In this document: one piece after another, positions 12,377 through 24,086 of the stretch
How the letters are laid out: each line of letters starts with the position of its first letter
Numbering within the stretch: position 1 is the stretch's first letter
Assembly (NCBI GenBank): GCA_003342815.1
Contig: PTEX01000015.1
Coordinates: forward strand, 7,533,851-7,597,850
Source of the DNA: Eudromia elegans
Lineage: Eukaryota; Chordata; Aves; Tinamiformes; Tinamidae
Length of the DNA stretch: 64,000 nt
Direction: 5' to 3'
The notes under the pieces: generated by a model
What the model was told of the DNA's origin: nothing
Database searches by the model: none
Seen by the model: the letters and a program-made list of their open reading frames with translations, nothing else
Translations under genes and position numbers: made by a program

Positions 12377-12862
12377 CTACTCCTCAACCAGGAGAAATTC
12401 TTCTTCTCTCTCAGTTCTCTCGTTTGTGTCCAGGCTCTGTAGTTCATGGGGCCCAGCCTTAGCAGTGAAGACAGAAGCAATAAAGGCATTTAGTAACTCT
12501 GCTTTCTCTGCATCTTCCATCACCAAGGCACTAACCTTGTTTAGCAGTGGACTAACATTTTCCCAAGTCTCCATCTTGCTGCTGATGTATTTGTAGAAGA
12601 CCTTCCTGTTGACCCTGACATCTCTCACTAACTCTAATTCCAAACGTGCCTTGGCCTTCCTTGTTGCATCCCTGCATTCTCTGGCAGTATTCCTGTATTC
12701 TTTCCATGTTGTCTTGCTCTTCTTGCACATAACGTATGCTATCATTTTCTCTTTAAGTTTTCCCAAGAGCAACTTGTCCATCCATGCAGATCTACTGCCC
12801 TGCTTCTTATAGGTATGCCTTGATCCTGAGCTTTGAGAAAACAGTGTTTGAATATTAGTCAA
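12377..12862 (-). pseudogene. CR1 EN-RT linker remnant
   Basis: Open stretch of about 160 codons matching the CR1 ORF2 region between endonuclease and RT. Recognisable pieces include 'TWKEYRNTARECRDATRKAK', 'KVFYKYISSKMETWENVSPL' and 'KAELLNAFIASVF'. The equivalent in intact CR1 reads TWEEYRDTVRACRDGVRKAK and KAEVLNAAFASVF. It belongs to the 11.0-13.4 kb element and has no independent function. Confidence 0.85.
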
Positions 12863-13405
12863 TTCTCCTGGATCTCCTTTCCTTCTAGGGCTCTGGCCCA
12901 GGAATTTCCTTCAAGGAGTTCCATGAAGAGTTCAAAGTTGAATCTTTTGAAGTCCAGAGTTGCAATGTTACTTCCTGTCCAGATTCCTCCTTGGAGCATC
13001 ATGAATTCCAGTATCTCATCATCACTGCAGACAAGACTGACCCCAACCTTCACATTTCCAACTAGATCATCTCTGTTTGTTAGTATCAGGTTTAGCAGTG
13101 CTCTTCGTTATCTCATCTACCAGCTGCATCAAGAAGTTATCATCATCTGCAATGCTCTTCGGAAACCACCTGGACTGCCTGTTTCTAGTTGTGTGGTCAT
13201 CCGAGCAGATATCAAGGTGGTTGAAGTCCCCCATGAGAACCAGGGCTTCACTAGGCTTCTTGCAGCTTCCTGTAGAAGGCCTCCTCCACTTCCTCTTTCT
13301 GGTCAGGAGGCCTGGAGTAAACTCCTACAATCGCATCACCACTGTTATCCTGCCCTTTAATTCTCATGTACAGGCTTTTGACTTGGACTTCATCCTCCGA
13401 AATCA

Positions 13406-16400
13406 GAATTGGTTATGAAAATAAATATTTCCTGCTGATTTTATATTTCCTTAGGAATAAGGGAAAAATAAAAAATAAAAAAAAATTATCTTTTTATGTT
13501 GCAGGAGGAGCAAATATGAATTGGAAGCCATGACTTACAAATCATGAAATATAACAGTCTATTTTACAGGATCACTTAACACTGTGAAAGCAGTTTATCG
13601 TCAAAACTAGCAATATTTGTCTTAGGTCTTTTTTACCTTATGTAAGAATGACGTTTCTGAAGACTTCCGAAATGAAAGAAAAGATATAATGAAGAAAAAT
13701 AAAAAAAGGTCGAAAGAACAACAAAAAATATAAAAATCATAGGAAAGCTGTAGCAAAGGAAGAATTAAGGTATGAAGAGAGTAATAGAGGGAAAAGAGAG
13801 AAAAAAAAAACAGGAAAAGAGATTACAAAAACAAGAACAAAAACAATCAAAGAGGAAAAAAAAGAGGGTTTTTTTAGTTGTTTATTTTTTTATGCCTTCT
13901 TATATGCTATGTGGGATATGGGGACCGTCTAGTACTACTGAGCTGCTACTTCCAAATTTACAACAATGACTGCCCAGGAGTTAGGTAATGGCTACTTACA
14001 TCTCCCCTCTTCCCTTAAAGCTATCTGACATGGCTAGAAATCGTGAGGGTGAGTGTGTGGGTGGGTAAATTGTTCCTTAGTGAAGTAGAAAGACAATATG
14101 TGAAGAAAGGCTCAAACTAGTCCTGAAAAGTTCTAGTTTAACATTGCAACTGCACAGAGATACACTGCCCTATCCCAGTGGTAATGAAAGTCTATAATTA
14201 ATCTTATGAGAAATAAATAATGGTCATGAGCAAGAGTGAAGAGAAAAGGTAAAGTGAATTAAATATAAAACATCCAAGAACTAAAAGGAAAACATCATGA
14301 TAAAACATTTAAGAACACCAAAACTTTTCATTTGCAGAAATTCAAATGAACCTGAGAATACTAAAACTTCAGGCACAAAAAGTAATTTCCTTAAAACAAT
14401 AAACCTATGTGCATTTGTAAACTATGTGCATTGTAAACTGGAAGCCCCAAAAAGCGATAATTTTTCTTCTGTTCCTCCTGCTTTTCCTGCATATTTAATT
14501 TTAGAAAGTGGCTGTGGGGCTTTTAAATATACATATAAACTATACAACATAACTTGAGATGGTCTGTGAAACCAGTAAGGAATTGTACAATATGTTGTCA
14601 TTTTCTTTTCATTTCTCTCCATTTATAGCTTCATTGCATTTTAACAACTGTCTTTTAAATACAAGGATAGCACACCAGGGCATGGTGAAGTCTCCGAACC
14701 TCAGACATCCCTCCCATATCCACAGTGTTGTATTAAAAGTAAAACCTCAATTCTTCAACTCATAAAATAGTGTTTTATATTCCTCTGGCAAATAAATACC
14801 TTGGCTTTTCCTATGCATTCTTGAATAGAAGGCATTGTTTCCATCTTGCATCATTCCAGGAATTGCTAGAGGGAGAGAGAAGTACCTTAATGTTAGGCAG
14901 AAACAATCTGAGTACTTTGACACTGGGTACAAACAGAAGAACTGCTCTGCTGCTTGAACAATAAAGCTACTACATTTCTTTGCATTTCTGCAGCAGTTTT
15001 GTATGATTTCATTGACAGTTTCGGGCACTAAACTTGTAGTTCCCAAATCTTGCTGTCCCTGATTCTTTGGAGTTGGACAAGAACGGTGTTGGTAAAAAGT
15101 ATATATTAATCATGACTAATATATACTTAACTAATATATACTTATCACATAACATATGGCATAACATAATGATGGCATAACATCATTTTTGGGGAACATC
15201 AGATCACAATATTTGCTCTGAAGTTGACCATATTGAATGACTAGTGTGTCTCTCTGAAGATGGCATATATATCAGGATGCATATTAACCTTCATAACTCC
15301 TGTACAAAGGGAACTAGGATGTAGAAATATAGCCTAGAGGTGCAGATATGATAAATCTTGGACAATTTCACAATTTACAAATTTCATTTGGTCTCAGCAG
15401 AAGTTCTGATGGTGTTTTCTGAACGTATTTTTCATGTGAAGTTTAACTATCACATCAATGTTTTAGGATCACATTCCTCCATGCCATAACAGGAATTTAT
15501 TTGCTGCGACCTCTTCATTAATTTAGTTTTATTGAAAGTATTTTGTTCTAAATCAGAAACTTTCTGTGAAAGTCATAATTCTCCCCATAATGAAATTACT
15601 TCCAGTGACATTTTACCTGAAAGGGGATTTGACTTTAAGAGGATTGCATTATAATTAAGAGAAAATACCATCTCCCCAGATTAGCTTTGTCTTATGAATT
15701 CTAAAACTACTGGACTGTGGCATTTGAAAAGTCAGATGCAGTCAACATTTAGATGGTGTTTTTATGTGCTTCTTTTCTGAATCTTTATGTAGTTTCAAAG
15801 AGCATTTCTGTTTTCTGTTACCATATATTGGTCTTTACTGACCTCGATGTTCAGGTTTGGTCTCTGCTGCATGGTATGCCATGCAAAGCTCTTGCTGAAG
15901 ATACCTTTGAAAGCAAGTAAAAAAAAAATCACTTTTTGCTGAATTTCATTTGGATACAGGTACTTGTGTCCTTTAAGACATTCCAGTCTGAATGGCAGTA
16001 TTCAAACAAGCTGAAATCCTATTTCAAGAATCAAGAGTTCATTCATGTGCTGGAGCACCATATTAAGATTTTTTTTCCTGAATGCCCTCTGCCTTAAGGT
16101 CACAAAGTAATGAATGAGGACCCAAAGGACTAGACAAAAAGGCATGAAACCAGCAAAAAGTAGGTGTGTGAAAGAGGACAGATAAGCAAAAATAACAGGT
16201 GAGATAATCTGGAGTAGTAATCAGAATAGTCAGCTTGCCACCTGTCTAGCCCCTATCAGGTGGCAGGTTTTGTATGCATTCTGGCAGAGTTGCATAAATA
16301 TTGTACAAAGGAGAAGTCTCTATGCACCTTTAGAAAAGAGTTTTCAATTATTTGTGCTTATATGCCTTTGATAAATTTAAGACATATGTCTAAAATATAT

Positions 16401-16625
16401 TAAAAAAAACCCCTCACTAGCATATTTGGAGATATTTTAATCTCGGAATCTTAGAGGAATTAATTAGCCCATTTTCTTTTAGAAATTGAAAAAAAAAAGA
16501 AAAAAAAAGAAAAAAAAGAAAGATCTGGCCCCCATTTTTTCTTTTTTATTCTTCTTCATAACCTCCGATTCTTTTATCATTTTCCCTCCTTCTAGTTGAG
16601 GTTCATTTTCTTCCCTTGGCTATCG
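13406..16625. other. Unannotated AT-rich stretch
   Basis: No gene or mobile element is recognised. An A-rich patch lies at about 13680-13880. A purine run (A with sparse G) at about 16488-16522 is followed by a pyrimidine run at about 16530-16557, giving an imperfect inverted repeat. The small palindrome at 15098-15127 is listed separately. Confidence 0.5.
15098..15142. repeat. AT-rich inverted repeat with a direct third copy
   Basis: Perfect 11-base arms AGTATATATTA and TAATATATACT are separated by eight bases (15098-15127). The right arm is followed by another copy of its last ten bases within about 15 bp. It could form a small hairpin, but AT-rich palindromes are common in such DNA. Confidence 0.7.
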
Positions 16626-16668
16626 TGTTGCCAGGTGCTGTTCCCATAGTGCCTGTTCCCATAGCAAC
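16626..16668 (+). promoter_or_regulatory. RFX X-box-like site cluster (candidate)
   Basis: The 14-mer GTTCCCATAGCAAC at 16655-16668 matches the RFX X-box palindrome GTTGCCATGGCAAC at 12 of 14 positions, with both half-sites recognisable. Its left part sits in a 12-base unit CTGTTCCCATAG that is repeated with a 15-base period (16638-16649 and 16653-16664). A further half-site-like GTTGCCAGG lies just upstream (about 16627-16635). RFX proteins bind such sites in promoters and enhancers, notably of ciliary and neural genes. No gene is visible nearby, so use as an enhancer is inference. Chance is possible. Confidence 0.4.
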
Positions 16669-19600
16669 TCTGCTGGCTAAGGTTTCTGCTGATGTTTTGG
16701 ACTACTCTTATAGCCAGGCTGAAGCAATGTGTCCAGCATAGTATTGTCTCACTTCTGGACTTTGCCTCCGATGCAGGATATACTCTCAAAATATCCTGTC
16801 AGTGAGAAGCTTCCTTACAAGCTAAGCAACTTCGCCCAAGAACATTTCTAGGATGTTCTCCAAGCCAATTCATCTACCAGAGGATCCCAAACTAATCCAC
16901 TTTCTTCCACCTAGGAACAGAGGACACCTGACATTTCAGATGTGCCACATCTATTGCAATAGAATTCAGGCTGGCAAAAAGAGTTCCTGGGTAACGTACT
17001 AAAAAGTATTTCCCAATAGAGATATATAATTTCAATTCTGTGCTGCACAAGGACTTGTTCTGCTTAGAAAACAGTTTATACACAATTATTTCTGCTGGCC
17101 AGCAGACAAATGGACTGACATTTTTGCTCAGCCATGACTCAAGATTTTGGACTCAAGACAAATTCCTTATCCCTCCTTTATACTTACCATTAAACTCAAC
17201 TTGAGCCCCAGTTGTACAAAACATATTTTCTAAGAAACACATGTACTCAACACTGTCTGTGAAGTAAAAGATTTCTGGAGGATGGAGTCGGTATATCATA
17301 TATTTCCAGAAAAGAAGAACCTGGATGGATGAGACCTCTGTTTAGCTGCGTTTGGTACAAGAATGATGTGGTGGTGCAAGGCTGGACTTCACATGCAGAG
17401 GGGGATTTTCTCTATCCTACCAACTCACTTCCTGTAGTATTCAGTATTAATGAACTGTAGCTCATTATCATCCCCAGAGCAATATTAGCACTGTCTCTAA
17501 AAAATCTCTTATATTCAGGTCAAGCCACTAAGAATATTTTGGGGATTTCACAGACATTTGGGGCTATCACCTGGTGTTCCATGTTGACATGGGTTTTCTT
17601 TGACAGCCTTATCATGCTGTCAAATAATAATGCTTTTGTTATATTTCCAAACTGGAAGGATTTGCTCCCAATGTTGTTAACTTTTATTCATAAAGCAGGA
17701 AGTTTGAGGAATCACAGATAGCGGCACCACCTGCCCTTGACGCAGGAGAAGTGAGAGGGAATGTTTACATATTGCCAGCTCTGCTTACACTGGTATCCGC
17801 TACACAGTGGAAAATAGATAGGTAAGTGGATTAGCTGCAGAGAGTGCAATTTGCCCTGGTGAAAATAAGAAGAGAAATATGGGTAAGAAGTACAGTAACT
17901 GGGTGGTGAAGGTGTAAAATAAAATTGGTATAACTCACACTTTTTTATTTTCTGTTTTTGCTGGTTATGAACTTCAGGTTCATATATGAACAAGTGTTCC
18001 CTTGTGGTGTTAAATGTGCACACCCATACACATATAGGGTTAAGTAGGATTAAATAGACTGAAAAGTGGGTGGGTTTTTTTGTCTTTTTGTTTCTAAGGC
18101 TCTATTTTAAGCATTTTTTTAAAACAAATTACATTGGTCTTTACTGTCTTCAGAAACAGAAGATATTGTGATATTCAGTCTGTATTTGTCAAAGTATGTG
18201 ACTTGATTTCCAAAATGAGATGCAAACAAACTTCCCGATTTCTGCAGCTTTCATGTGGTACTTCATGAACTGCACATGCAGCTAGCTAGTTACTTCCTTT
18301 GAGAACTTGTATACATACATATGCTAGGAATATGGCAATATAAATATATGTATACATACTATACATATATCTGTGTATGTATATGGTACTTCACTTATTT
18401 GTGTGAAAATTCAGACTAGGTCAAGAAGAAAGATTTGGTATATGTAGCTATGGTTCATACATCCTTGATAAATCTCCACCTCACTATGGGAGAGGTCTAT
18501 GAATCACATAGGAGGTAAACTCTAGCACAGAAGATTCCTTCTTTTTTTTCCTTTTAAACGGGTTTTCCTTATCAGCAGTTTTATAGTTACATATATTGAA
18601 GGATTTATAATTGAAAGGTTTATATGTTTATAATGATGAGAAAATAAAATGGAGATCAAAAAATGGGTAACAAATGATTGATATTTATTTATTAAGCATT
18701 TTAGGAACCTAATGGAGAAGGTAATAGTTACAGAATCAGTATGGCCTGAAATAAAAACTAAAAAGCTTCACCTATAAAAACAGGTAAGCCCTTTACTACA
18801 AATGAAACCCTTTACTCATAATTGGGGACAATATAACAAGTGTGAAAAAGGGAGAAGGAAGCTGTTGTTCTGGACAGATGAGTGAAAAACATTAATGGGC
18901 ATTACTGGAAAGAACAGGCAATATACTCACAAAGGGTTAGGTTTCAGAAGACTGTGTTTTCTACCCTGAGTATCTGAATCCGGTATGTATGTCCAGAGCT
19001 ACTTGATGACAATGTAGAACTTAAGGCAAAGCAATATTTACCCTTTTAAAAGTGGTATCTTTTCAGTTCAAAATTAAATGAAAAATGTTCTTGACATCCT
19101 TACATTTAATAGAAAAGTATGGACAGAAAGTGAATTGATGAGAAGCCTGTATAATTTATTTATGGTGTGTGTTTTGAGAGCCTGACAGAGGATATTTGAC
19201 CTTGAAGGATGAGGCTATGTGGGGAGTTTGGGGAGTGAGATTTTTCTTTGTCGTAGATTGCAATAGCATTTTCAACCCATTGGAACCCTCTTGATTGCTT
19301 TTGCTGAACCCCCTGAGTGCTGAGACTCACTCTTTGAAAAGTTGTGCTGGATAGAAATGTTAAATAACAATAACAAAGAAAGAGGTTGTAGTTTCTCATC
19401 TGTCTATGTGTTTTTACTATGATGTCAAATAGTAAACTGCTTAACACAGAGAACTACTTTTTTACTGAAACTTGGTGATTGTTTAGATGAAGTCAGAATT
19501 GCACTGACTCAGTATAAGTGAATGCATAAATTTTTGAGAATCCTTACGAACAATTTACTTTTCAGAAAAGAGACTTTTTTCTCATTCAGTTTTACTATTT

Positions 19601-22600
19601 GGATATTTATCAGTACTGCGGCTGGAAGTGTAGTGTTATAAATCGGATCACCTGGGTATTAAATCCATTAAACAACCGGCGTTCCACAAACATGCTGTGC
19701 TGCAGTACTTTTCTTATCATGCTTAACTGAAAGCTGCTTCCAGGAGACTGGAAGTTAATAGGAAATATAGTAAAATAGAAGTAGGAGAAAGGTGTCCTCA
19801 GTGTAATAGGTTGCCTTATTTCCTGTTAGGAAAATGTAATATTGAAACACAACAAGAAAATGGGAAATAAGATGATACATATCTGTTGTCCTATAAATAA
19901 TAATTATGCTAGGAGGACCCAGGAGTGTTTTATACAGTACTTAACAAACTGATGTATCAAATACCAAGGGGGTGTTCTGCATCCCTGTGAACTATACCTG
20001 GTGAAATATCTGTTTCCCATGTGTCTGCTAGATCCATGTTGCTGAGAACTGTTTTGTTGTCAGTTATGAGAGACTTCCATTCCACAGCTGTATGATCACT
20101 TAGTACAAAAGAATTAATACTGTCAGGTGCTCTACTCTGGTTACATGGCCACCCTTTTGATAAAGAGAAATAGCTTTCCAAAAGCCAAAAAAAAGAAGAT
20201 CTGAAAATCAGGTTTTATTCTTATGATCTTGCATATTGTACAATGAAGAAAACAACTGATAGGTGAACAGGTGATACAGCAAACATCAAATGACACCCAC
20301 TTGATTGTAGGGAGTTTTGAAAATATTTTAGAAANAAAAAAAAAAAAAAAAAAGCCTATAAGAATATTTTGGAAACTGGTTCCAGAACTGGTTGTTATAG
20401 AGGATTGCAAATAGGATTAAGAAATCACTAGCTGGATGTTACATTCTAATTACACGAATTGATACATGCCAATCACAGAATATATTAGAACAGTTTAGGG
20501 TTTGCATTAATTTTTAGAATTCTGAGGAGGACTATGGGCCATCTGATCATTTCAGCCAAACAAAAACAAAAACAAAAAAAAAGACAGCTCAGGCTCCTGC
20601 GATGCTCATAAAACAGAGCTGAAAAAAATAGTTGTGGATACAGCCATGTCAATTCACAGTTTTTACTTGAGTAAAATTCTGTAATTCTTTTTGTGGAATT
20701 TAATTCATTGATTTTTGAAATGAGTGATAACATAGGAAAAGATGAGACGTTCAAAGAGACTTCATTTTTAAGTATACCAGAGCTAAAGTCCTGGTAAGGG
20801 GCATTTGATGTTATAGCTAATTCTTTATATCACAACTATGTGACACAAAAGTGGATTTGTCATTGGTGCTGTTTACTGAATTCATTACAATTTTTGTCAT
20901 GAGACAGAGGTACAATTTTTTCTGCCTGATCTGTTCTGTGAAGGGTAATATAAATGGTACTACTTTGACCTTTTTACTATTCTGTAATTTGATTCGCTTG
21001 CCATTCCTATCCTCTTCTGTTTGTAACCTCAGCAACCTGTGACTGGAATGGACAGTCAGTCAAAACACAGAATACTGAAAAGGTCACAGAAGTAGAATTT
21101 ACTGCATATGCTTCTTGGGACACACCGAACAGTTCAATATGGATACCTGGCTCAGATTTATTTCCATGAGGACTAGAAAAGAGGCAATCTAATATCCTCA
21201 GGTGCTAATGCCTCTGATGGGAACTAAGTTCTGCTTGTACCTTTATGCATGGTGTGATGGTAAATAGAAGTCAAACAAGGACACATAGTGCTCCCTTATT
21301 TAAAATAGCAGTAAATTCAATAAAGCACATTTTCAAAGTTTCCTGGACTTTAAATTATTTTTCTTCTTCATTTCAGTTGAGTGGATAAGTAAATGAGGTG
21401 GGAGCTGTGTAGTCTATCAAAGCAAGCTTGTCAGGATGGAAAAAATTACTCTGCAGCTAATGTAAAATGTTTGTAGTGGGCAAAACATTCCTAAGAGTTT
21501 TCAGTCTCATATATTTATACTTGTAATGCATCATCTTATAATAGTCTTGCATTTTGTGATTTTACACAAAATCTATTTTTCTAAAGGAATACAAAGTTCC
21601 TCCTTTTTATCTTTTTTTTTTGGCTGATTGTTTTTCCAGAGTAAGCATGAATACTTTCTTCAGTGTAATTAAAAATAAATAACAAATAAACAGGAAAAAG
21701 AAAAAAAAAACCTCTTGATGTTGACTAAATTAAGCTGTTTATCTCTACGAAAATACAAGCAGAGAAAGACTAGGCCTGAGAAATTTGCTTAATGAATGAC
21801 CTATGAGGCACGCAGTTTTAGAGACAAAGGAGTTGGGGGTTTAAAATAATCTGGTAGAATCATTTTCATCAGTTGTGAAAAAAAAATATATATAATTTAT
21901 CAGTTTGGAATTTGCAGATGGTTTATCAATTCTTCATCTAGTTTTAGAATTAAAACAGTGGTAAAAAGAATAGATAAATATTTAAATGAGTCACTTGTCC
22001 AGTGTATAGAAAGTAGACAGTGTAAAATATTAGCTCATTGTGGGTAAAGAGTCACCTGGAAAACCTGATAGAGGTGCTACAAATGCAGTCTTTAATGAAT
22101 GGTTCCTCTGGAGATTTTCTCAGGGTCACATACAAGGTTGTGTTGCAAAGAGTAAATAAGGTGTGAGCAAATGCCTGAGCTGTGTCTACAGCAGCTGGCA
22201 GCTCTTCTCTGCAGTTTCCACCTCTCAGCAGTGCATTTTCTAGTTCTTGTCCTCTGATCATCCAGACCCACAGAAGCACACCACAGCATGCTTCCTGTCT
22301 CTGTGCTTGTGTTTCCCTGCAAAGGAAGCCAAGGCATGTAGAAGGATGGTTTGCACTGAGGTTTTATAGATCTTACTCCTGCATCAGCCAGGAAAACTAT
22401 TCGGGGAGCAGGACTATGGCTTAATGGCTCAGCATGATTCCCCCAGGCTGCAAATACTGTCAAGAAAAAGAGACAGCTTGGTCCTATGACTTTATTACTT
22501 GAGGAAAAACAACAGCTTTGAAAGTATGCCAAAACTCAAAGAGTTTTGAAGTCAGTAGGAGTCTTCCCATTCACTTCAGTGATATTGGAGCAGGTATCAT

Positions 22601-23706
22601 GGTGATGACAGTTGCTTTCATTTACTGAGATTGCTAGCAATACCAATTTTAACTGCTAAAAAACTTACTTGACAGGACATCTGTGACCCTATTACTGCCT
22701 CTCACAAATACCAAGCATGGCAGCCTACTAACTCAGCTTTGAACCTGTCAGACACACAGTGAAAATAATAGATCACCTCTTTATAATTTAAGTTTATGTT
22801 AAATTATTTTTTTAAATTCACACAGTGTATTTCCAAATCTATTAAGAATCCTCATTTGACACAGTAAGCTAATAGATCGTGTGTAAATAGAACCAACTTT
22901 AAATCATAGATGCACATACGTAACAAAAAAGTTCACAAATGTGTCTAAACAGGAAATTTGTTGGTAATACTTATTAACCTTTTTATAAAGAGATGATTTT
23001 TATATGAATTGCTGTCCATCTGTTCCTCTTTCAGTCAATTCCCTACCAGGAGCTCTTGAATTTATTGTTAAATCACAACATTTAACAGAACTTTAACAGA
23101 AGTGTCAAGCAAATCACAAATTTAGTGAAAATCAGTACTGAAAAGAAGAAATTAGTATCTTTATTGACAAAAGGCATAACATACATCTCGGTAAGGATTT
23201 CTGACCATGTACTGATCATCTGGCGAACACATAGTTCAGGTTGACATCATATGGTTGGCAATGAAGTGCTGGAATCATATTTTGGGGAATGTGGGAAACA
23301 CATATAGCTAACATACAGTTTTAGCTCTTCCAAGTTTAGAATAGTGCAAATAGAGGAATACTGGTACAACATTTATAAAATAAATAAATAAATATGGCAT
23401 CCTTAAGTGTGCTGCTCAGAGAGCTATTTCTTTATTCCCCACTCCATATGTGACTGGCAGTATATATGACAATGTAAATCATAAGTAGCCACTGCTCTAT
23501 TCTTCTCCTGTTGTTCTGTGTGCAGCAGCTGTTGATCACTGGCAGAGTTACATCAGCTTTTTGGTCTGACTAATAAGGTTTGCATGCCCTTACAACATGA
23601 ATTGCAAGGGAGGAGATGGAATTCTTTTCTCTCTCACCATTTCTTGGCCATTCTAACAAAAAGTTGGAAAAAATAGAGCAAGTTTGCTTCTTAATCTGAA
23701 GGAAAG
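16669..23706. other. Unannotated stretch, no recognised gene
   Basis: Unique sequence with scattered AT-rich dinucleotide patches (for example 18300-18390). An A-run at 20331-20353 contains a single N at 20335. A CAAAAA-type repeat lies at about 20556-20580. Open frames are short, lack recognisable domains and often overlap on both strands. No splice-flanked exon is convincing. Confidence 0.5.
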
Positions 23707-23730
23707 CAAACAAACAAACAAACAAACAAA
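23707..23730 (+). repeat. (CAAA)n microsatellite
   Basis: Six perfect tandem units of CAAA in unique AT-rich sequence. Confidence 0.9.
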
Positions 23731-24065
23731 TGCTAATTCATATTCTCAGCTCCCATGCAGAACAGAAGCAGAACAGATTTGACCCATTGGGGTCAAACAT
23801 GAATTAGGGTCTATCATATGAATTCAACTATCGTTAATGAAAGTGCAAACAAATATATTTGCACGACACTGGAATTAATCTGCCCATATTGTAAAATCAA
23901 GGAGATGTTTAAAAAAATCCCTGGCATGCTTCTGGTCTGGACCATCTAACAATCTCTGGACAAATCCTGAGTGTAACTGGGAAATTAGCAGAGGCCTAAA
24001 AGGCAGTTAAGGTGCAGAAAAGAGAATGCAATAGGATAGACAAGAGCCATTCCATGCCAGCTGGC

Positions 24066-24086
24066 TTCAGCACCAGGAAATGCTCC
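24066..24086 (+). promoter_or_regulatory. Weak RE1/NRSE-like site (candidate)
   Basis: The left half TTCAGCACC is a perfect match to the RE1 element bound by REST/NRSF. The following 12 bases match the remaining consensus at about 7 positions, giving roughly 16 of 21 overall with correct half-site spacing. The right half is poor, so this may be a chance half-site. It is recorded because canonical spacing is retained. Confidence 0.25.

Larger units (their letters stand above)
11006..13405 (-). mobile_element. CR1 LINE, longest copy, internally deleted
   Basis: The longest LINE here covers roughly the 3' half of a CR1. Read on the minus strand it shows the endonuclease C-terminal half with ALVLMGDFNH (about 13220-13250). 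Next comes the EN-RT linker (KVGVSLVCSDDEILEF, then ARECRDATRKAKARLELELVRDV and KAELLNAFIASVF). RT segments follow: [66 protein letters not shown]; and the catalytic-type box [11 protein letters not shown] at about 11846-11870. Then come the C-terminal region (AERDLGVLVDNKL) and the 3'UTR, ending at about 11006 with a degraded octamer tail. About 60 residues that normally contain RT motif A (LDFSKAFD) are missing near 12080. Several frame breaks are present, so the element is inactive. Confidence 0.95.

Noticed and set aside
11531-13418. Several plus-strand open frames of 70-200 codons
   Set aside because: They are antisense shadows of the minus-strand CR1 coding remnants.
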